NCBI RefSeq assembly: GCF_946885725.1
Contig: NZ_CAMPGZ010000219.1
Coordinates: 1-6,503, forward strand
DNA length: 6,503 nt
Direction of reading: 5' to 3'
Origin: an uncultured Nocardioides sp.
GTDB lineage: Bacteria; Actinomycetota; Actinomycetes; Propionibacteriales; Nocardioidaceae
The notes below the pieces were generated by a model, which was given only the letters and a program-made list of their open reading frames with translations, was not told where the DNA came from and ran no database searches. Position numbers and translations under genes: made by a program. Positions 1 through 6,503 of the stretch are shown here, piece by piece (the stretch's first letter is position 1; each line of letters opens with the position of its first letter).

Positions 1-2
1 CG

Positions 3-1067
3 CAGGCGCACACCAGCAACCACGCACTGGGCGAGGAGGCGCGGGACGCCGTCGACGCGCTGCTCGACGAGCCGTTCGGCAACTGGCACGTCGAGGCCGC
101 CGTGCCGGACGGCGTCGAGACCCACCAGCTCCGGGTCACCAAGAAGCTCGAGGCGATGGTGCACACCAGCCGGCAGCCGAAGGCCGAAGCTGCCGCACCG
201 ACGGAGGTGGCGGCCCCGCGCGAGCACGACCGGCGCAAGCCACGCCTGCTCCCCGAGGACCACCCGGTGCTCCGCGCGGTCGGCATCGCCGACGAGCAGG
301 GCCGGATCAAGCCCAGCCGACAGGCGAAGTACCGCCAGGTCGAGGAGTTCCTGCGCAGCCTCGGCCCGGCGGTCGACGACGCGCTCGAGTCCGGGCGCCT
401 GCGCAGGCCGACACCCGAGGCGCCGCTGCGGGTGGTGGACCTCGGCTGCGGCAACGCCTACCTCACGTTCGCGGCGCACGCCTACCTGCGCGACGTCCGC
501 GGCCTGCCGGTCCACGTCATCGGCGTCGACGTCAAGCAGCAGTCCGCCGACCACAACACCGCCGTCGCCGAGGAGCTCGGCATCGGCGACACCGCGACAT
601 TCGTCGTCGGCGACATCGCCGGCGCCACGCTGCCCGAGCCGCCCGACGTCGTGCTCGCCCTGCACGCCTGCGACACCGCCACCGACGACGCGCTCGCCCG
701 GGCCGTCACCTGGGAGGCGCCGCTGGTGCTGGCCGCGCCCTGCTGCCACCACGACGTCGCCGCCCAGCTCCGCCGCTCGCCGACCCCGGCGCCGTACTCC
801 CTGCTCACCCGGCACGGCATCCTCCGCGAGCGGTTCGCCGACACGCTCACCGACGCGGTGCGTGCGGGCGTGCTGCGGCTCGTCGGCTACCGCGTCGACG
901 TGATCGAGTTCGTCGAGAGCAAGCACACCCCGCGCAACACGCTGCTGCGCGCGGTCCGCACCGGCGCCGAGCCGTCGCCGAAGGTGCGCGCGGAGTACGA
1001 CGACCTGGTCCGCACCTGGAACGTCCACCCGGCCCTCGCCGAGCGGCTGCATGACCGGCTGGGCTGA
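3..1067 (+). CDS. SAM-dependent methyltransferase (Methyltransf_32-like), 5' end outside window
   Basis: The reading frame is open from the first complete codon at position 3 to the TGA at 1065-1067, so the true start lies upstream. A GTG at 102 is available, but the 33 codons before it read as ordinary protein. The core is a class I Rossmann methyltransferase. Motif I, DLGCGNAY, is at nt 438-461; an acidic strand end, GVDVK, lies about 25 residues later; GDIAG follows; then LHACDTATDD (about nt 660-689) and APCCHHD (nt 735-755). The HACDTATD plus PCCHH pairing is characteristic of the Methyltransf_32 group, which includes METTL25/GSTCD-type proteins. The substrate is unknown. The Cys-Cys-His-His run could bind metal or form part of the active site, which is inference. 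The N-terminal third is basic and Ala/Pro-rich and probably a linker or separate region. The next gene overlaps the 3' end by 17 bp, suggesting translational coupling. Confidence 0.85.
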   Translation, partial: QAHTSNHALGEEARDAVDALLDEPFGNWHVEAAVPDGVETHQLRVTKKLEAMVHTSRQPKAEAAAPTEVAAPREHDRRKPRLLPEDHPVLRAVGIADEQGRIKPSRQAKYRQVEEFLRSLGPAVDDALESGRLRRPTPEAPLRVVDLGCGNAYLTFAAHAYLRDVRGLPVHVIGVDVKQQSADHNTAVAEELGIGDTATFVVGDIAGATLPEPPDVVLALHACDTATDDALARAVTWEAPLVLAAPCCHHDVAAQLRRSPTPAPYSLLTRHGILRERFADTLTDAVRAGVLRLVGYRVDVIEFVESKHTPRNTLLRAVRTGAEPSPKVRAEYDDLVRTWNVHPALAERLHDRLG

Positions 1068-2022
1068 GGCGGCCGCCGGCGTCGTCGCAGCCGTCGTCGC
1101 CGGAGCCGTGCCGTCGAGCGTGCTGTTCACGTTCGCCGACCGGGAGATCGCGGAGTCCAGCGGGCTCGTCGACGCCGGCCGGGTCGTCTTCACCGTCAAC
1201 GACTCCGGCTCCGGCCCGTTGCTGTACGGCGTGGACACGATGACCGGCGAGACCATCTCCCGCACGACGTACACCTCCGACGAGGTCGTCGACGTCGAGG
1301 CCCTCGCCCCCGCCCCCGGCGGCGGCGTCTGGGTCGGCGACATCGGCGACAACGGCGCCTCTCGTGACGTCGTCTCCGTCTACCGCGTCCGTCCCGGCGC
1401 CGACTCGTCGACCCGGCTCGACCTGCGCTACCCCGGCGGGCCGCGCGACGCCGAAGCGCTCCTCAGCCACCCGCGCACCGGCCGGCTGTTCGTGGTCTCC
1501 AAGACCGTCTTCGGCGGCACCGTCTACGCCGTCCCGCGCGGTGCCCGGCCCGGCAGTCCCGTGACGATGCGGCCGTTCGCCCGGGTGCCGGGCCTGGTGA
1601 CCGACGGCGCGTTCCTGCCCGACGGGAAGCACGTCGTGCTCCGCGGCTACGGCAGCGCGACGGTGCTGAGCTTCCCCGACTTCCAGGTCCAAGGGAGCGT
1701 GGAGCTGCCCGAGCAGCGGCAGGGTGAAGCGGTCGCCGTCGGCCGCCGGGGCCGCGTGCTGCTCTCGACCGAGGGCGTCGGCACCGACGTGCTCCAGATC
1801 GAGCTCCCGCCCGACCTCACCGCCGCTCCCTCCGCCTCCTCGACCCCGGCACCGCAGGAGCCGACCCGGGCTGCCGCACCGTCGGACGACAACGAGGAGA
1901 AGCCGCGCCTCGAGCGTCGCGGGATGTGGTCCTCCCCGCTCGGCGCCGCGGCCCGGGTCGCGATGGGCGTCGTCATGCTCGGCGCGCTGGGCTACTGGTG
2001 GTGGCGGCTGCGGGGCCGCTGA
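1051..2022 (+). CDS. secreted beta-propeller-like protein with C-terminal membrane anchor
   Basis: This 323-residue protein starts at an ATG inside the end of the preceding methyltransferase gene. Residues 8-22 form an Ala/Val-rich hydrophobic segment that could be a signal peptide or anchor, although there is no basic residue before it. Residues about 30-255 contain propeller-like strand repeats: ESSGLV, FTVNDSGSG, a DVEALAP-to-WVGDIGDN block (81-101), YRV, PRDAEALL (131-138) with GRLFVVSK, and DGKHVVLRGY. These resemble the blades of YncE/phytase-like beta-propellers. A Pro/Ala/Ser-rich linker follows (about 256-290). The final segment, 298-317, is hydrophobic and ends in Trp-Trp-Trp-Arg plus further Arg residues, a typical membrane stop with the tail in the cytoplasm. 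The propeller would then sit outside the cell. Function is unknown. Calcium or phosphoester binding is possible by analogy to phytase-like propellers, but I see no diagnostic catalytic motif. The start has only a weak Shine-Dalgarno (GAGCGG), consistent with coupling. Confidence 0.75.
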   Translation: MTGWAEAAAGVVAAVVAGAVPSSVLFTFADREIAESSGLVDAGRVVFTVNDSGSGPLLYGVDTMTGETISRTTYTSDEVVDVEALAPAPGGGVWVGDIGDNGASRDVVSVYRVRPGADSSTRLDLRYPGGPRDAEALLSHPRTGRLFVVSKTVFGGTVYAVPRGARPGSPVTMRPFARVPGLVTDGAFLPDGKHVVLRGYGSATVLSFPDFQVQGSVELPEQRQGEAVAVGRRGRVLLSTEGVGTDVLQIELPPDLTAAPSASSTPAPQEPTRAAAPSDDNEEKPRLERRGMWSSPLGAAARVAMGVVMLGALGYWWWRLRGR

Positions 2023-2024
2023 CC

Positions 2025-2067
2025 CGGCATGCTCCGCCCGCCCGGTGGGTAATCCGCCCGCATGCCG
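2025..2067 (+). promoter_or_regulatory. inverted repeat enclosing the topoisomerase start codon
   Basis: CGGCATGC at 2025-2032 is the exact reverse complement of GCATGCCG at 2060-2067. The right arm contains the ATG start (2062-2064), and the 27-nt loop contains the only candidate Shine-Dalgarno (GGTGGG, 2044-2049). If the hairpin formed in mRNA it would hide the start codon. Translation from the upstream gene ends at 2022, just before the left arm, so a ribosome finishing there could disturb the fold. Regulation is inference; 8-bp GC-rich repeats also occur by chance. Confidence 0.3.
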
Positions 2068-3063
2068 CGACTGCGCACCGTCTCCACCAACAGCCGCGGC
2101 TGGACGCGCCGCCGGTCAGGCAAGGGCTTCGTCTACCTCGACGACAACGGCGTCCGGCTGACCGGCGAGCACGTCGCGCGCATCAAGGACCTGGTCATCC
2201 CGCCGGCCTGGAACGACGTCTGGATCTGCCCGCTGCCCAACGGCCACATCCAGGCCGTCGGCTACGACGAGGCAGGCCGCAAGCAGTACCTCTACCACCC
2301 CGACTGGCGCACCCGGCGCGACAAGATGAAGTTCGACCGGGTGCTCGAGGTCGCCGAGAAGCTGCCTCGGGTACGCCGCGCGATCCTCGAGCACATGGCG
2401 CTCGACGGCATGCCGGTCGAGCGCGCCACGGCCACCGCCGTACGCCTGCTCGACCTCGGCTACTTCCGCATCGGGTCCGACGCCTATGCCGACACCAACG
2501 GCAGCTTCGGCCTGACCACGCTCGAGAAGCGGCACGTGCGCGCCCGCAACGGGCGGCTGCTGTTCCGGTTCCCCGGCAAGTCCGGCGTCGAGCACGAGAT
2601 CGAGATCGAAGACGAGCTGGCCGTCGCCGCGGTCAACACCATGCGCCGGCGGCGCGGGGGAGGGGACCGGCTGCTGGCCTACAAGAAGGTGCGGTCCTGG
2701 ACCCCGATGGACGCCGCGCTGGTCAACGACTACCTGCGCGAGTCGACCGACGCGGAGTTCACCGCCAAGGACTTCCGCACCTGGCACGCCACCGTCCTCG
2801 CGGCTGCGTCACTCGCCGCCAGCGACGAGCCCGGCGACACCAAGGCCTCCCGCAAGCGCGCCGTCGTCGCCGCGATGAAGGAGGTCGCCGACTACCTCGG
2901 CAACACGCCCGCGATCGCCAAGAGCTCCTACGTCGATCCGCGCGTGCTCGACCTCTACGAGGACGGCGTCACGATCGAGTCGGCGGTGCGCCGCAGCTAC
3001 CCGAGCATCGAGAAGCGCTCGACGGCGTACGAACGCGCCGTGCGCCGGATGCTCACCACCTGA
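2062..3063 (+). CDS. DNA topoisomerase IB (poxvirus-type)
   Basis: This 333-residue protein has the usual length for bacterial topoisomerase IB, which relaxes positive and negative supercoils by a transient 3'-phosphotyrosyl nick without ATP. The N-terminal domain (1-80) has the family signature GKGFVYLDDNG and IPPAW, then the PLPNGHIQAVGYD and QYLYHPDWR blocks. The catalytic domain carries the expected residues: R136 in YFRIGSD, followed by NGSFGLTTLEKRH (146-158); K173 in FPGKSGVEHE; R239 in KDFRTWHA; and the nucleophile Y290 in AIAKSSYVDPRV. The position of the vaccinia active-site His is Asn (N281 in LGNTP), which is usual in bacterial members. All catalytic positions are intact, so the enzyme should be active. 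The gene follows the beta-propeller gene by 39 bp, but that spacer has only a weak ribosome site (GGTGGG, 12 nt upstream), and an inverted repeat covers the start codon. The gene is convergent with serC. Confidence 0.95.
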   Translation: MPRLRTVSTNSRGWTRRRSGKGFVYLDDNGVRLTGEHVARIKDLVIPPAWNDVWICPLPNGHIQAVGYDEAGRKQYLYHPDWRTRRDKMKFDRVLEVAEKLPRVRRAILEHMALDGMPVERATATAVRLLDLGYFRIGSDAYADTNGSFGLTTLEKRHVRARNGRLLFRFPGKSGVEHEIEIEDELAVAAVNTMRRRRGGGDRLLAYKKVRSWTPMDAALVNDYLRESTDAEFTAKDFRTWHATVLAAASLAASDEPGDTKASRKRAVVAAMKEVADYLGNTPAIAKSSYVDPRVLDLYEDGVTIESAVRRSYPSIEKRSTAYERAVRRMLTT

Positions 3064-3082
3064 CTCCCGGCGACAGCCCACT

Positions 3083-3102
3083 CCTCACGACGCGCGGTGA
3101 GG
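3083..3102 (+). terminator. small hairpin downstream of topoisomerase IB
   Basis: CCTCAC (3083-3088) pairs perfectly with GTGAGG (3097-3102) across an 8-nt loop, 20 nt after the topoisomerase stop codon. There is no T-run. It may add to termination together with the stronger hairpin at 3122-3164, but it is short and could be chance. Confidence 0.25.
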
Positions 3103-3121
3103 GATGTAGCGGTCACGCGGC

Positions 3122-3164
3122 CACAGACCCGGCCACAGCGATGTGCCTCGTGGCTGGGTCTGTG
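3122..3164 (+). terminator. strong 15-bp hairpin downstream of topoisomerase IB
   Basis: CACAGACCCGGCCAC (3122-3136) pairs with GTGGCTGGGTCTGTG (3150-3164) with a single G-T wobble and a 13-nt loop. It lies 58 nt after the topoisomerase stop and has no T-tract, as is common for actinobacterial terminators. Its left strand is shared with the left terminal inverted repeat of the surrounding 331-bp unit, so the local hairpin and the long-range pairing with 3400-3432 are mutually exclusive. A second, weaker alternative pairs GCCACAGC (3132-3139) with GCTGTGGC (3172-3179). Confidence 0.45.
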
Positions 3165-3238
3165 ATCGCCGGCTGTGGCTGGCTCGCTTTGCGACGCGTG
3201 CGCATCCATACGCTGCGTTCCTCATCACAAAGGGCGGA

Positions 3239-3343
3239 CCGAGGGGGTCAGTCCCGCACGTGCACGGCGCTACGCGCCGGAACGCCGAGGGGTCAGTAAT
3301 TCAGGCTCGTGGGCGGTGTGTCGGTGCAGACCTGACCCCTCGG
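3239..3343. repeat. GGGGTCAG-type repeat cluster with 12-bp perfect inverted repeat
   Basis: CCGAGGGGTCAG (3285-3296) is the exact reverse complement of CTGACCCCTCGG (3332-3343), with a 35-nt spacer. A third copy in direct orientation with one extra G (CCGAGGGGGTCAGT) is at 3239-3252. Between copies one and two is a compact hairpin, CGGCGC-TAC-GCGCCG (3265-3279). The right-hand copy lies within the 11-mer GACCTGACCCC (3329-3339), which recurs upstream of serC at 4623-4633. From memory this resembles GGGGTCAG-rich palindromes near REP-associated transposases, but I cannot verify that here. Confidence 0.5.
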
Positions 3344-3441
3344 TCGACAGTCCAGGCGCGCTCCGTAGAGGGTCGTTGCGAAACAGCGGCTCCCTGCCGG
3401 GCCGGGTCTGTGACCGCGTGACCGCTACGTCCTGATCTTGC

Positions 3442-3462
3442 GACCGGGCCCTGCACGCCCGG

Positions 3463-3464
<2 letters not shown>
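3442..3464 (-). terminator. hairpin terminator overlapping the serC stop codon
   Basis: GACCGGGC (3442-3449) and GCCCGGTC (3457-3464) are perfect reverse complements with a 7-nt loop. On the minus strand the hairpin begins within the serC stop codon (3463-3465), so transcription would enter it immediately after the coding region. The stem is almost all G/C and no U-run follows. This fits a tail-less actinobacterial terminator. Confidence 0.5.
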
Positions 3465-4677
<1,213 letters not shown>

Positions 4678-4713
4678 TCACCCGCCAACGTCACCTCGGA
4701 ACGGGGACAAATC

Positions 4714-5070
4714 ATGAGCCAACCGACGCCGGGACCGTCGGGACGCCCCAACGAGAACGCGCAGCGGCCCGCCGGCCAGACGCTGCTCCGCTTCGGCGGC
4801 GGCGCGCTGGCGGTGCTGGGCCTCGTGCTGTTCGGCATGGGCCTCTACGACCTCATGACCGTCGACGAGTTCGGGATGCCGACCAAGTTCTGGATGTGCA
4901 TGGTCGGGCTTCCGCTGATCGGGGTCGGCTCGATGATGATGGTCGGCAGCTTCGCGCGGTCCGACCTCGCGCTGCTGCGCAGGATGGCACGCGTGCGGCC
5001 GTGCCGGTCCTGCGGTCGGACCAACACCTACGCCCGCTTCTGCGACGCCTGCGGCGCGCAGCTCGCCTGA
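4714..5070 (+). CDS. small membrane protein with C-terminal zinc ribbon
   Basis: This 118-residue protein is of unknown function. A short Pro/Gly/Asn-rich hydrophilic N-terminus is followed by two hydrophobic segments, about residues 25-47 and 58-80, separated by a short acidic loop (TVDEFGMPTKF). The soluble tail ends in a four-cysteine zinc ribbon: C97-x2-C100 and C110-x2-C113 within CRSCGRTNTYARFCDACG. The topology is probably a membrane hairpin with both ends in the cytoplasm, where zinc would be bound. I chose the ATG at 4714 because GGGGA lies 6 nt upstream. An in-frame start at 4675 would overlap the -10 candidate and add 13 residues without a ribosome site. The acetyltransferase gene begins 1 bp after the stop, so the two are probably cotranslated. 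Confidence 0.8.
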   Translation: MSQPTPGPSGRPNENAQRPAGQTLLRFGGGALAVLGLVLFGMGLYDLMTVDEFGMPTKFWMCMVGLPLIGVGSMMMVGSFARSDLALLRRMARVRPCRSCGRTNTYARFCDACGAQLA

Positions 5071-5071
5071 C

Positions 5072-5545
5072 GTGCTGCGCATCGAGCGCGTCGCCCTGAC
5101 GCACCCGGCCGCCCAGGCCCTGATCGACGAGGTCCAGCAGGAGTACGTCGAGCTCTACGGCGGTCCCGACGAGACGCGGCTCGACCCGGAGATGTTCGAG
5201 GACCCGGCCGGCATGTTCTTCGTCGGCTACCTCGGCGACGTCCCGGTCGCCATGGGCGGCTGGCGGTTCCGTCCCGACGTACCCCGCCTGGACGGGCGCT
5301 GCTCGGCCGAGATCAAGCGGATGTACGTCGCCGCGGCCGGTCGCCGGATGGGCTTCGCCCGCGCCGTGCTCGCGCACCTCGAACGCACCGCGGCCGAGGC
5401 GGGCGCGGACACCATGGTGCTGGAGACCGGGATCGAGCAACCGGAGGCGATCAAGCTCTACGAGTCGGCGGGCTACGAGCCGGTCGAGAAGTTCGGCACC
5501 TACGCCGACTCGCCGCTGCAGCGCTGCTTCGGCAAGCGCCTCTGA
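5072..5545 (+). CDS. GNAT-family N-acetyltransferase
   Basis: This 157-residue, single-domain GNAT protein is of normal length. It should transfer an acetyl group from acetyl-CoA to an unidentified amine. Strands around GMFFVGYLGDVPVAMGGWRF (47-66) form the front of the fold. Motif A is EIKRMYVAAAGRRMGFARAVL (80-100 approximately), in which R91-x-x-G94-x-A96 gives the pyrophosphate-binding signature. Motif B is AIKLYESAGYEP (126-137), with the tyrosine commonly placed as general acid. The substrate cannot be told from sequence. The GTG start at 5072 follows the preceding TGA after a single base and has no clear ribosome site of its own, which fits translational coupling to the zinc-ribbon membrane protein. 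Confidence 0.9.
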   Translation: MLRIERVALTHPAAQALIDEVQQEYVELYGGPDETRLDPEMFEDPAGMFFVGYLGDVPVAMGGWRFRPDVPRLDGRCSAEIKRMYVAAAGRRMGFARAVLAHLERTAAEAGADTMVLETGIEQPEAIKLYESAGYEPVEKFGTYADSPLQRCFGKRL

Positions 5546-5695
5546 GCGCCACAGGTCCTGAGATTGAGCATGGGGCAGGGATCCGGACCGGCCCACGGCG
5601 ATCTCGGACGTCCTGCCCGGCTGCGATGAGTTCCGCGCCCGGGCCGGGTCCAACCTGGGAGGGATCCGACAACCCGCCCGAGCAAGGGAGGCGGC
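5546..5695 (+). other. 150-bp spacer between GNAT and DHFR-like genes
   Basis: No gene is supported here. The octamer GGGATCCG occurs twice (5578-5585 and 5661-5668), and GGACCGGCCC (5585-5594) is nearly complementary to GGGCCGGGTCC (5641-5651) with one bulged base. A promoter for the DHFR-like gene probably lies here because of the distance from the GNAT gene and the independent ribosome site, but no clear -10/-35 pair is visible. Confidence 0.35.
5684..5691 (+). promoter_or_regulatory. strong Shine-Dalgarno for the DHFR-like gene
   Basis: AAGGGAGG lies 4 nt before the ATG at 5696, the best ribosome binding site in the window. It fixes the start of the downstream gene and suggests translation independent of the upstream acetyltransferase gene, 150 bp away. 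Confidence 0.7.
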
Positions 5696-6277
5696 ATGAC
5701 CGCGACCTACACCTTCGACGTCTTCATGAGCCTCGACGGCTACGGCTCGATCCGGCAGCCGAGCGACTACGGCGGCTACTGGGGCAAGCAGGGGCCCGAG
5801 CTGCTCAACCACCGGTACCGCCAGTACGCCGGCGAACGTCGGATGGTCTTCGGAGCCACGACGTTCCGGGCTTTCGTCAGGATGCTCGCCAACAGCGACG
5901 AGCTCGACGAGGTGCGCGACCCGTGGGTCACCGCGATGGTCAACCAGCCGGCGACGGTCGTCTCCTCGACGCTCGAGGAGCCGCTCGACTGGCCCGACGC
6001 GACCGTGGCGCGCGGCGACGCCGTCGACATCGTCAAGCGGCTCAAGGAGGAGTCGGACGTCCCGCTGCGCTCCCACGGCAGCCTGTCGCTGAACCGGACG
6101 CTGATGGCCGCCGGCCTCGTCGACCGGGTGCAGGTGACGGTGTTCCCGGTGCTGACCGGCCGCTCGGGCACGGCCCGGATCTTCGAGGGCGCCGAGGACT
6201 TCGACCTCGAGCTGCTCGACACCACGACGCTGGACGGCCGCATCCAGGAGCTCGTCTACCGACCGACGCTGCACTGA
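5696..6277 (+). CDS. dihydrofolate reductase family protein (RibD C-terminal domain)
   Basis: This 193-residue protein is a single RibD_C/DHFR-like domain, the fold shared by dihydrofolate reductase and the NADPH-dependent reductase of riboflavin synthesis. The family signature appears in order: FDVFMSLDGYG (7-17), RRMVFGATTFRAF (48-60, cofactor-side strand and helix), ATVVSSTLEEP (86-96), and the segment from HGSLSLNRTLMAAGLVD (127-143) to VQVTVFPVLTGRSGTARIF (146-163). This matches the small stand-alone actinobacterial proteins usually annotated as dihydrofolate reductase family, rather than FolA or bifunctional RibD. The deaminase domain of RibD is absent and no folate or riboflavin genes are nearby. 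An NADPH-dependent reductase of unknown substrate is the safest reading. The start is set by AAGGGAGG 4 nt upstream. The stop codon lies inside an inverted repeat shared with the convergent gene. Confidence 0.9.
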   Translation: MTATYTFDVFMSLDGYGSIRQPSDYGGYWGKQGPELLNHRYRQYAGERRMVFGATTFRAFVRMLANSDELDEVRDPWVTAMVNQPATVVSSTLEEPLDWPDATVARGDAVDIVKRLKEESDVPLRSHGSLSLNRTLMAAGLVDRVQVTVFPVLTGRSGTARIFEGAEDFDLELLDTTTLDGRIQELVYRPTLH

Positions 6278-6301
6278 CGCCGTAGCCCGGGAGTCAGTGC
6301 A
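6270..6301. terminator. bidirectional hairpin spanning two convergent stop codons
   Basis: TGCACTGAC (6270-6278) and GTCAGTGCA (6293-6301) are perfect 9-bp reverse complements with a 14-nt loop. The left arm contains the DHFR-like gene's TGA (6275-6277) and the right arm contains the convergent gene's stop (6294-6296 on the minus strand). Each transcript would therefore form the same hairpin at its end. There is no T-run. A shared terminator is a reasonable inference. Confidence 0.5.
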
Positions 6302-6503
6302 CGCTCACCGCGAGGTACCGCTCGTCGGTGATCTCCTTGCCCCAGTAGACCGGGTCGGTGAGGTGGCGGACGGCGACGCTGCGGCCGGCGCCGTGCAGCA
6401 GCCCCTCGGTCTGCGCGGAGGTCAGCCCGGCGCCGGTGAACCAGCGACCCTCGACCAGCACCAGCCGGCCGCCGGGCGCGAGCAGGTCGACCCAGCGCGC
6501 CAG
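6294..6503 (-). CDS. class I SAM-dependent methyltransferase, C-terminal fragment (start outside window)
   Basis: Only the last 69 codons are in the window; the frame is open to the right-hand edge and ends with TGA at 6296-6294. The visible sequence begins LARWVDLLAPGGRLVLVEGRW, the strand that follows the SAM-binding core in class I methyltransferases (the LxPGGRLVLVE motif). After a helix (SAQTEGLLHGAG), it ends with LTDPVYWGKEITDERYLAVSV, the terminal antiparallel strands of the fold. The SAM-binding motif I is not in the window, so substrate and subfamily cannot be decided. It is unrelated in this region to the Methyltransf_32-like protein at the left end. It is convergent with the DHFR-like gene, with 16 bp between the stops. 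Confidence 0.75.
   Translation of the reverse strand: MARWVDLLAPGGRLVLVEGRWFTGAGLTSAQTEGLLHGAGRSVAVRHLTDPVYWGKEITDERYLAVSVH

Larger units (their letters stand above)
3102..3432. repeat. 331-bp unit bounded by 33-bp terminal inverted repeats (MITE-like or structured noncoding element)
   Basis: The left arm (3102-3134) and right arm (3400-3432) are reverse complements at 31 of 33 positions, mismatching only at 3105/3429 and 3121/3411 or their immediate pairing partners. Identity stops sharply at both ends. Read inward, each arm contains a tandem 8-mer, GCGGTCAC twice (the second copy is GCGGCCAC in the left arm), followed by the block CACAGACCCGGC. The interior (265 bp) has no convincing coding region but contains nested inverted repeats. 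A trinucleotide TGA lies next to both outer ends (3098-3100 and 3433-3435), too short to call a target duplication. The unit fills most of the gap between the convergent topoisomerase and serC genes. It could be a non-autonomous transposon remnant or a long-range bidirectional terminator or RNA fold. The repeat itself is directly visible; the mobile-element reading is inference. Confidence 0.6.

Noticed and set aside
847..1692. 281-codon open frame on the minus strand
   Set aside because: It is antisense to the propeller-like gene and low in complexity, as is usual for high-GC reverse frames.
1926..3299. 457-codon open frame on the plus strand across topoisomerase IB
   Set aside because: It is an alternative frame of a clear topoisomerase gene with intact catalytic residues; its translation is Arg/Ala/His-rich without domains.
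3143..3435. Two overlapping short plus-strand frames and minus-strand frames in the topoisomerase-serC gap
   Set aside because: They overlap each other, cross the inverted repeats, and lack ribosome sites and recognisable domains. The gap reads better as noncoding.
3098..3435. TGA on both outer sides of the 331-bp unit as a target-site duplication
   Set aside because: Three bases are expected by chance often, and the left copy is followed by one extra G before the repeat starts.
5578..5668. Direct repeat GGGATCCG in the GNAT-DHFR spacer as an insertion footprint
   Set aside because: It is only 8 bp and flanks no element-like sequence; chance is sufficient.
4853..6274. 473-codon open frame on the minus strand
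   Set aside because: It runs antisense to the GNAT and DHFR-like genes, is rich in Arg/Ala/Val/Gly as expected of a high-GC shadow frame, and shows no family motif.

Overview
The window is very GC-rich, with G/C-biased third codon positions, GTG as well as ATG starts, and a mycobacterial/actinobacterial-type phosphoserine aminotransferase. This points to a high-GC actinobacterium. Nocardioides or a related propionibacterial genus is my best guess from general resemblance, but I could not test it. The window looks chromosomal and mostly ordinary. There is no rRNA, tRNA, CRISPR array, integrase or transposase gene.

Layout. (1) 3-3063, plus strand: the 3' part of a SAM-dependent methyltransferase gene; a 17-bp-overlapping gene for a secreted, C-terminally membrane-anchored beta-propeller-like protein; then, after 39 bp, a poxvirus-type DNA topoisomerase IB gene. 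(2) 3064-3462: a 399-bp noncoding gap between convergent genes. It holds nearly all the non-genic structure in the window: a 331-bp unit bounded by 33-bp terminal inverted repeats (31/33 identity), hairpins inside it, a family of GGGGTCAG-type repeats, and a terminator-like hairpin on the serC side. (3) 3463-4587, minus strand: serC (serine and vitamin B6 biosynthesis). (4) 4588-4713: a short divergent promoter region. (5) 4714-5545, plus strand: a two-gene unit of a small membrane protein with a C-terminal zinc ribbon and a GNAT acetyltransferase, 1 bp apart. (6) 5546-5695: a 150-bp spacer ending in the strongest ribosome binding site in the window, then a RibD C-terminal/dihydrofolate-reductase-like protein (5696-6277). 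(7) 6294-6503, minus strand: the C-terminal end of a second SAM-dependent methyltransferase, convergent with the previous gene. A perfect 9-bp inverted repeat spans both stop codons.

The genes do not form an obvious pathway. Only serC and topIB have well-defined biochemical roles. The two transcriptionally tight pairs (methyltransferase/beta-propeller and zinc-ribbon membrane protein/GNAT) are plausible functional pairs of unknown purpose. The observation most worth following up is the 331-bp inverted-repeat-bounded unit between topIB and serC, which could be a non-autonomous mobile element or a structured bidirectional terminator/noncoding RNA.
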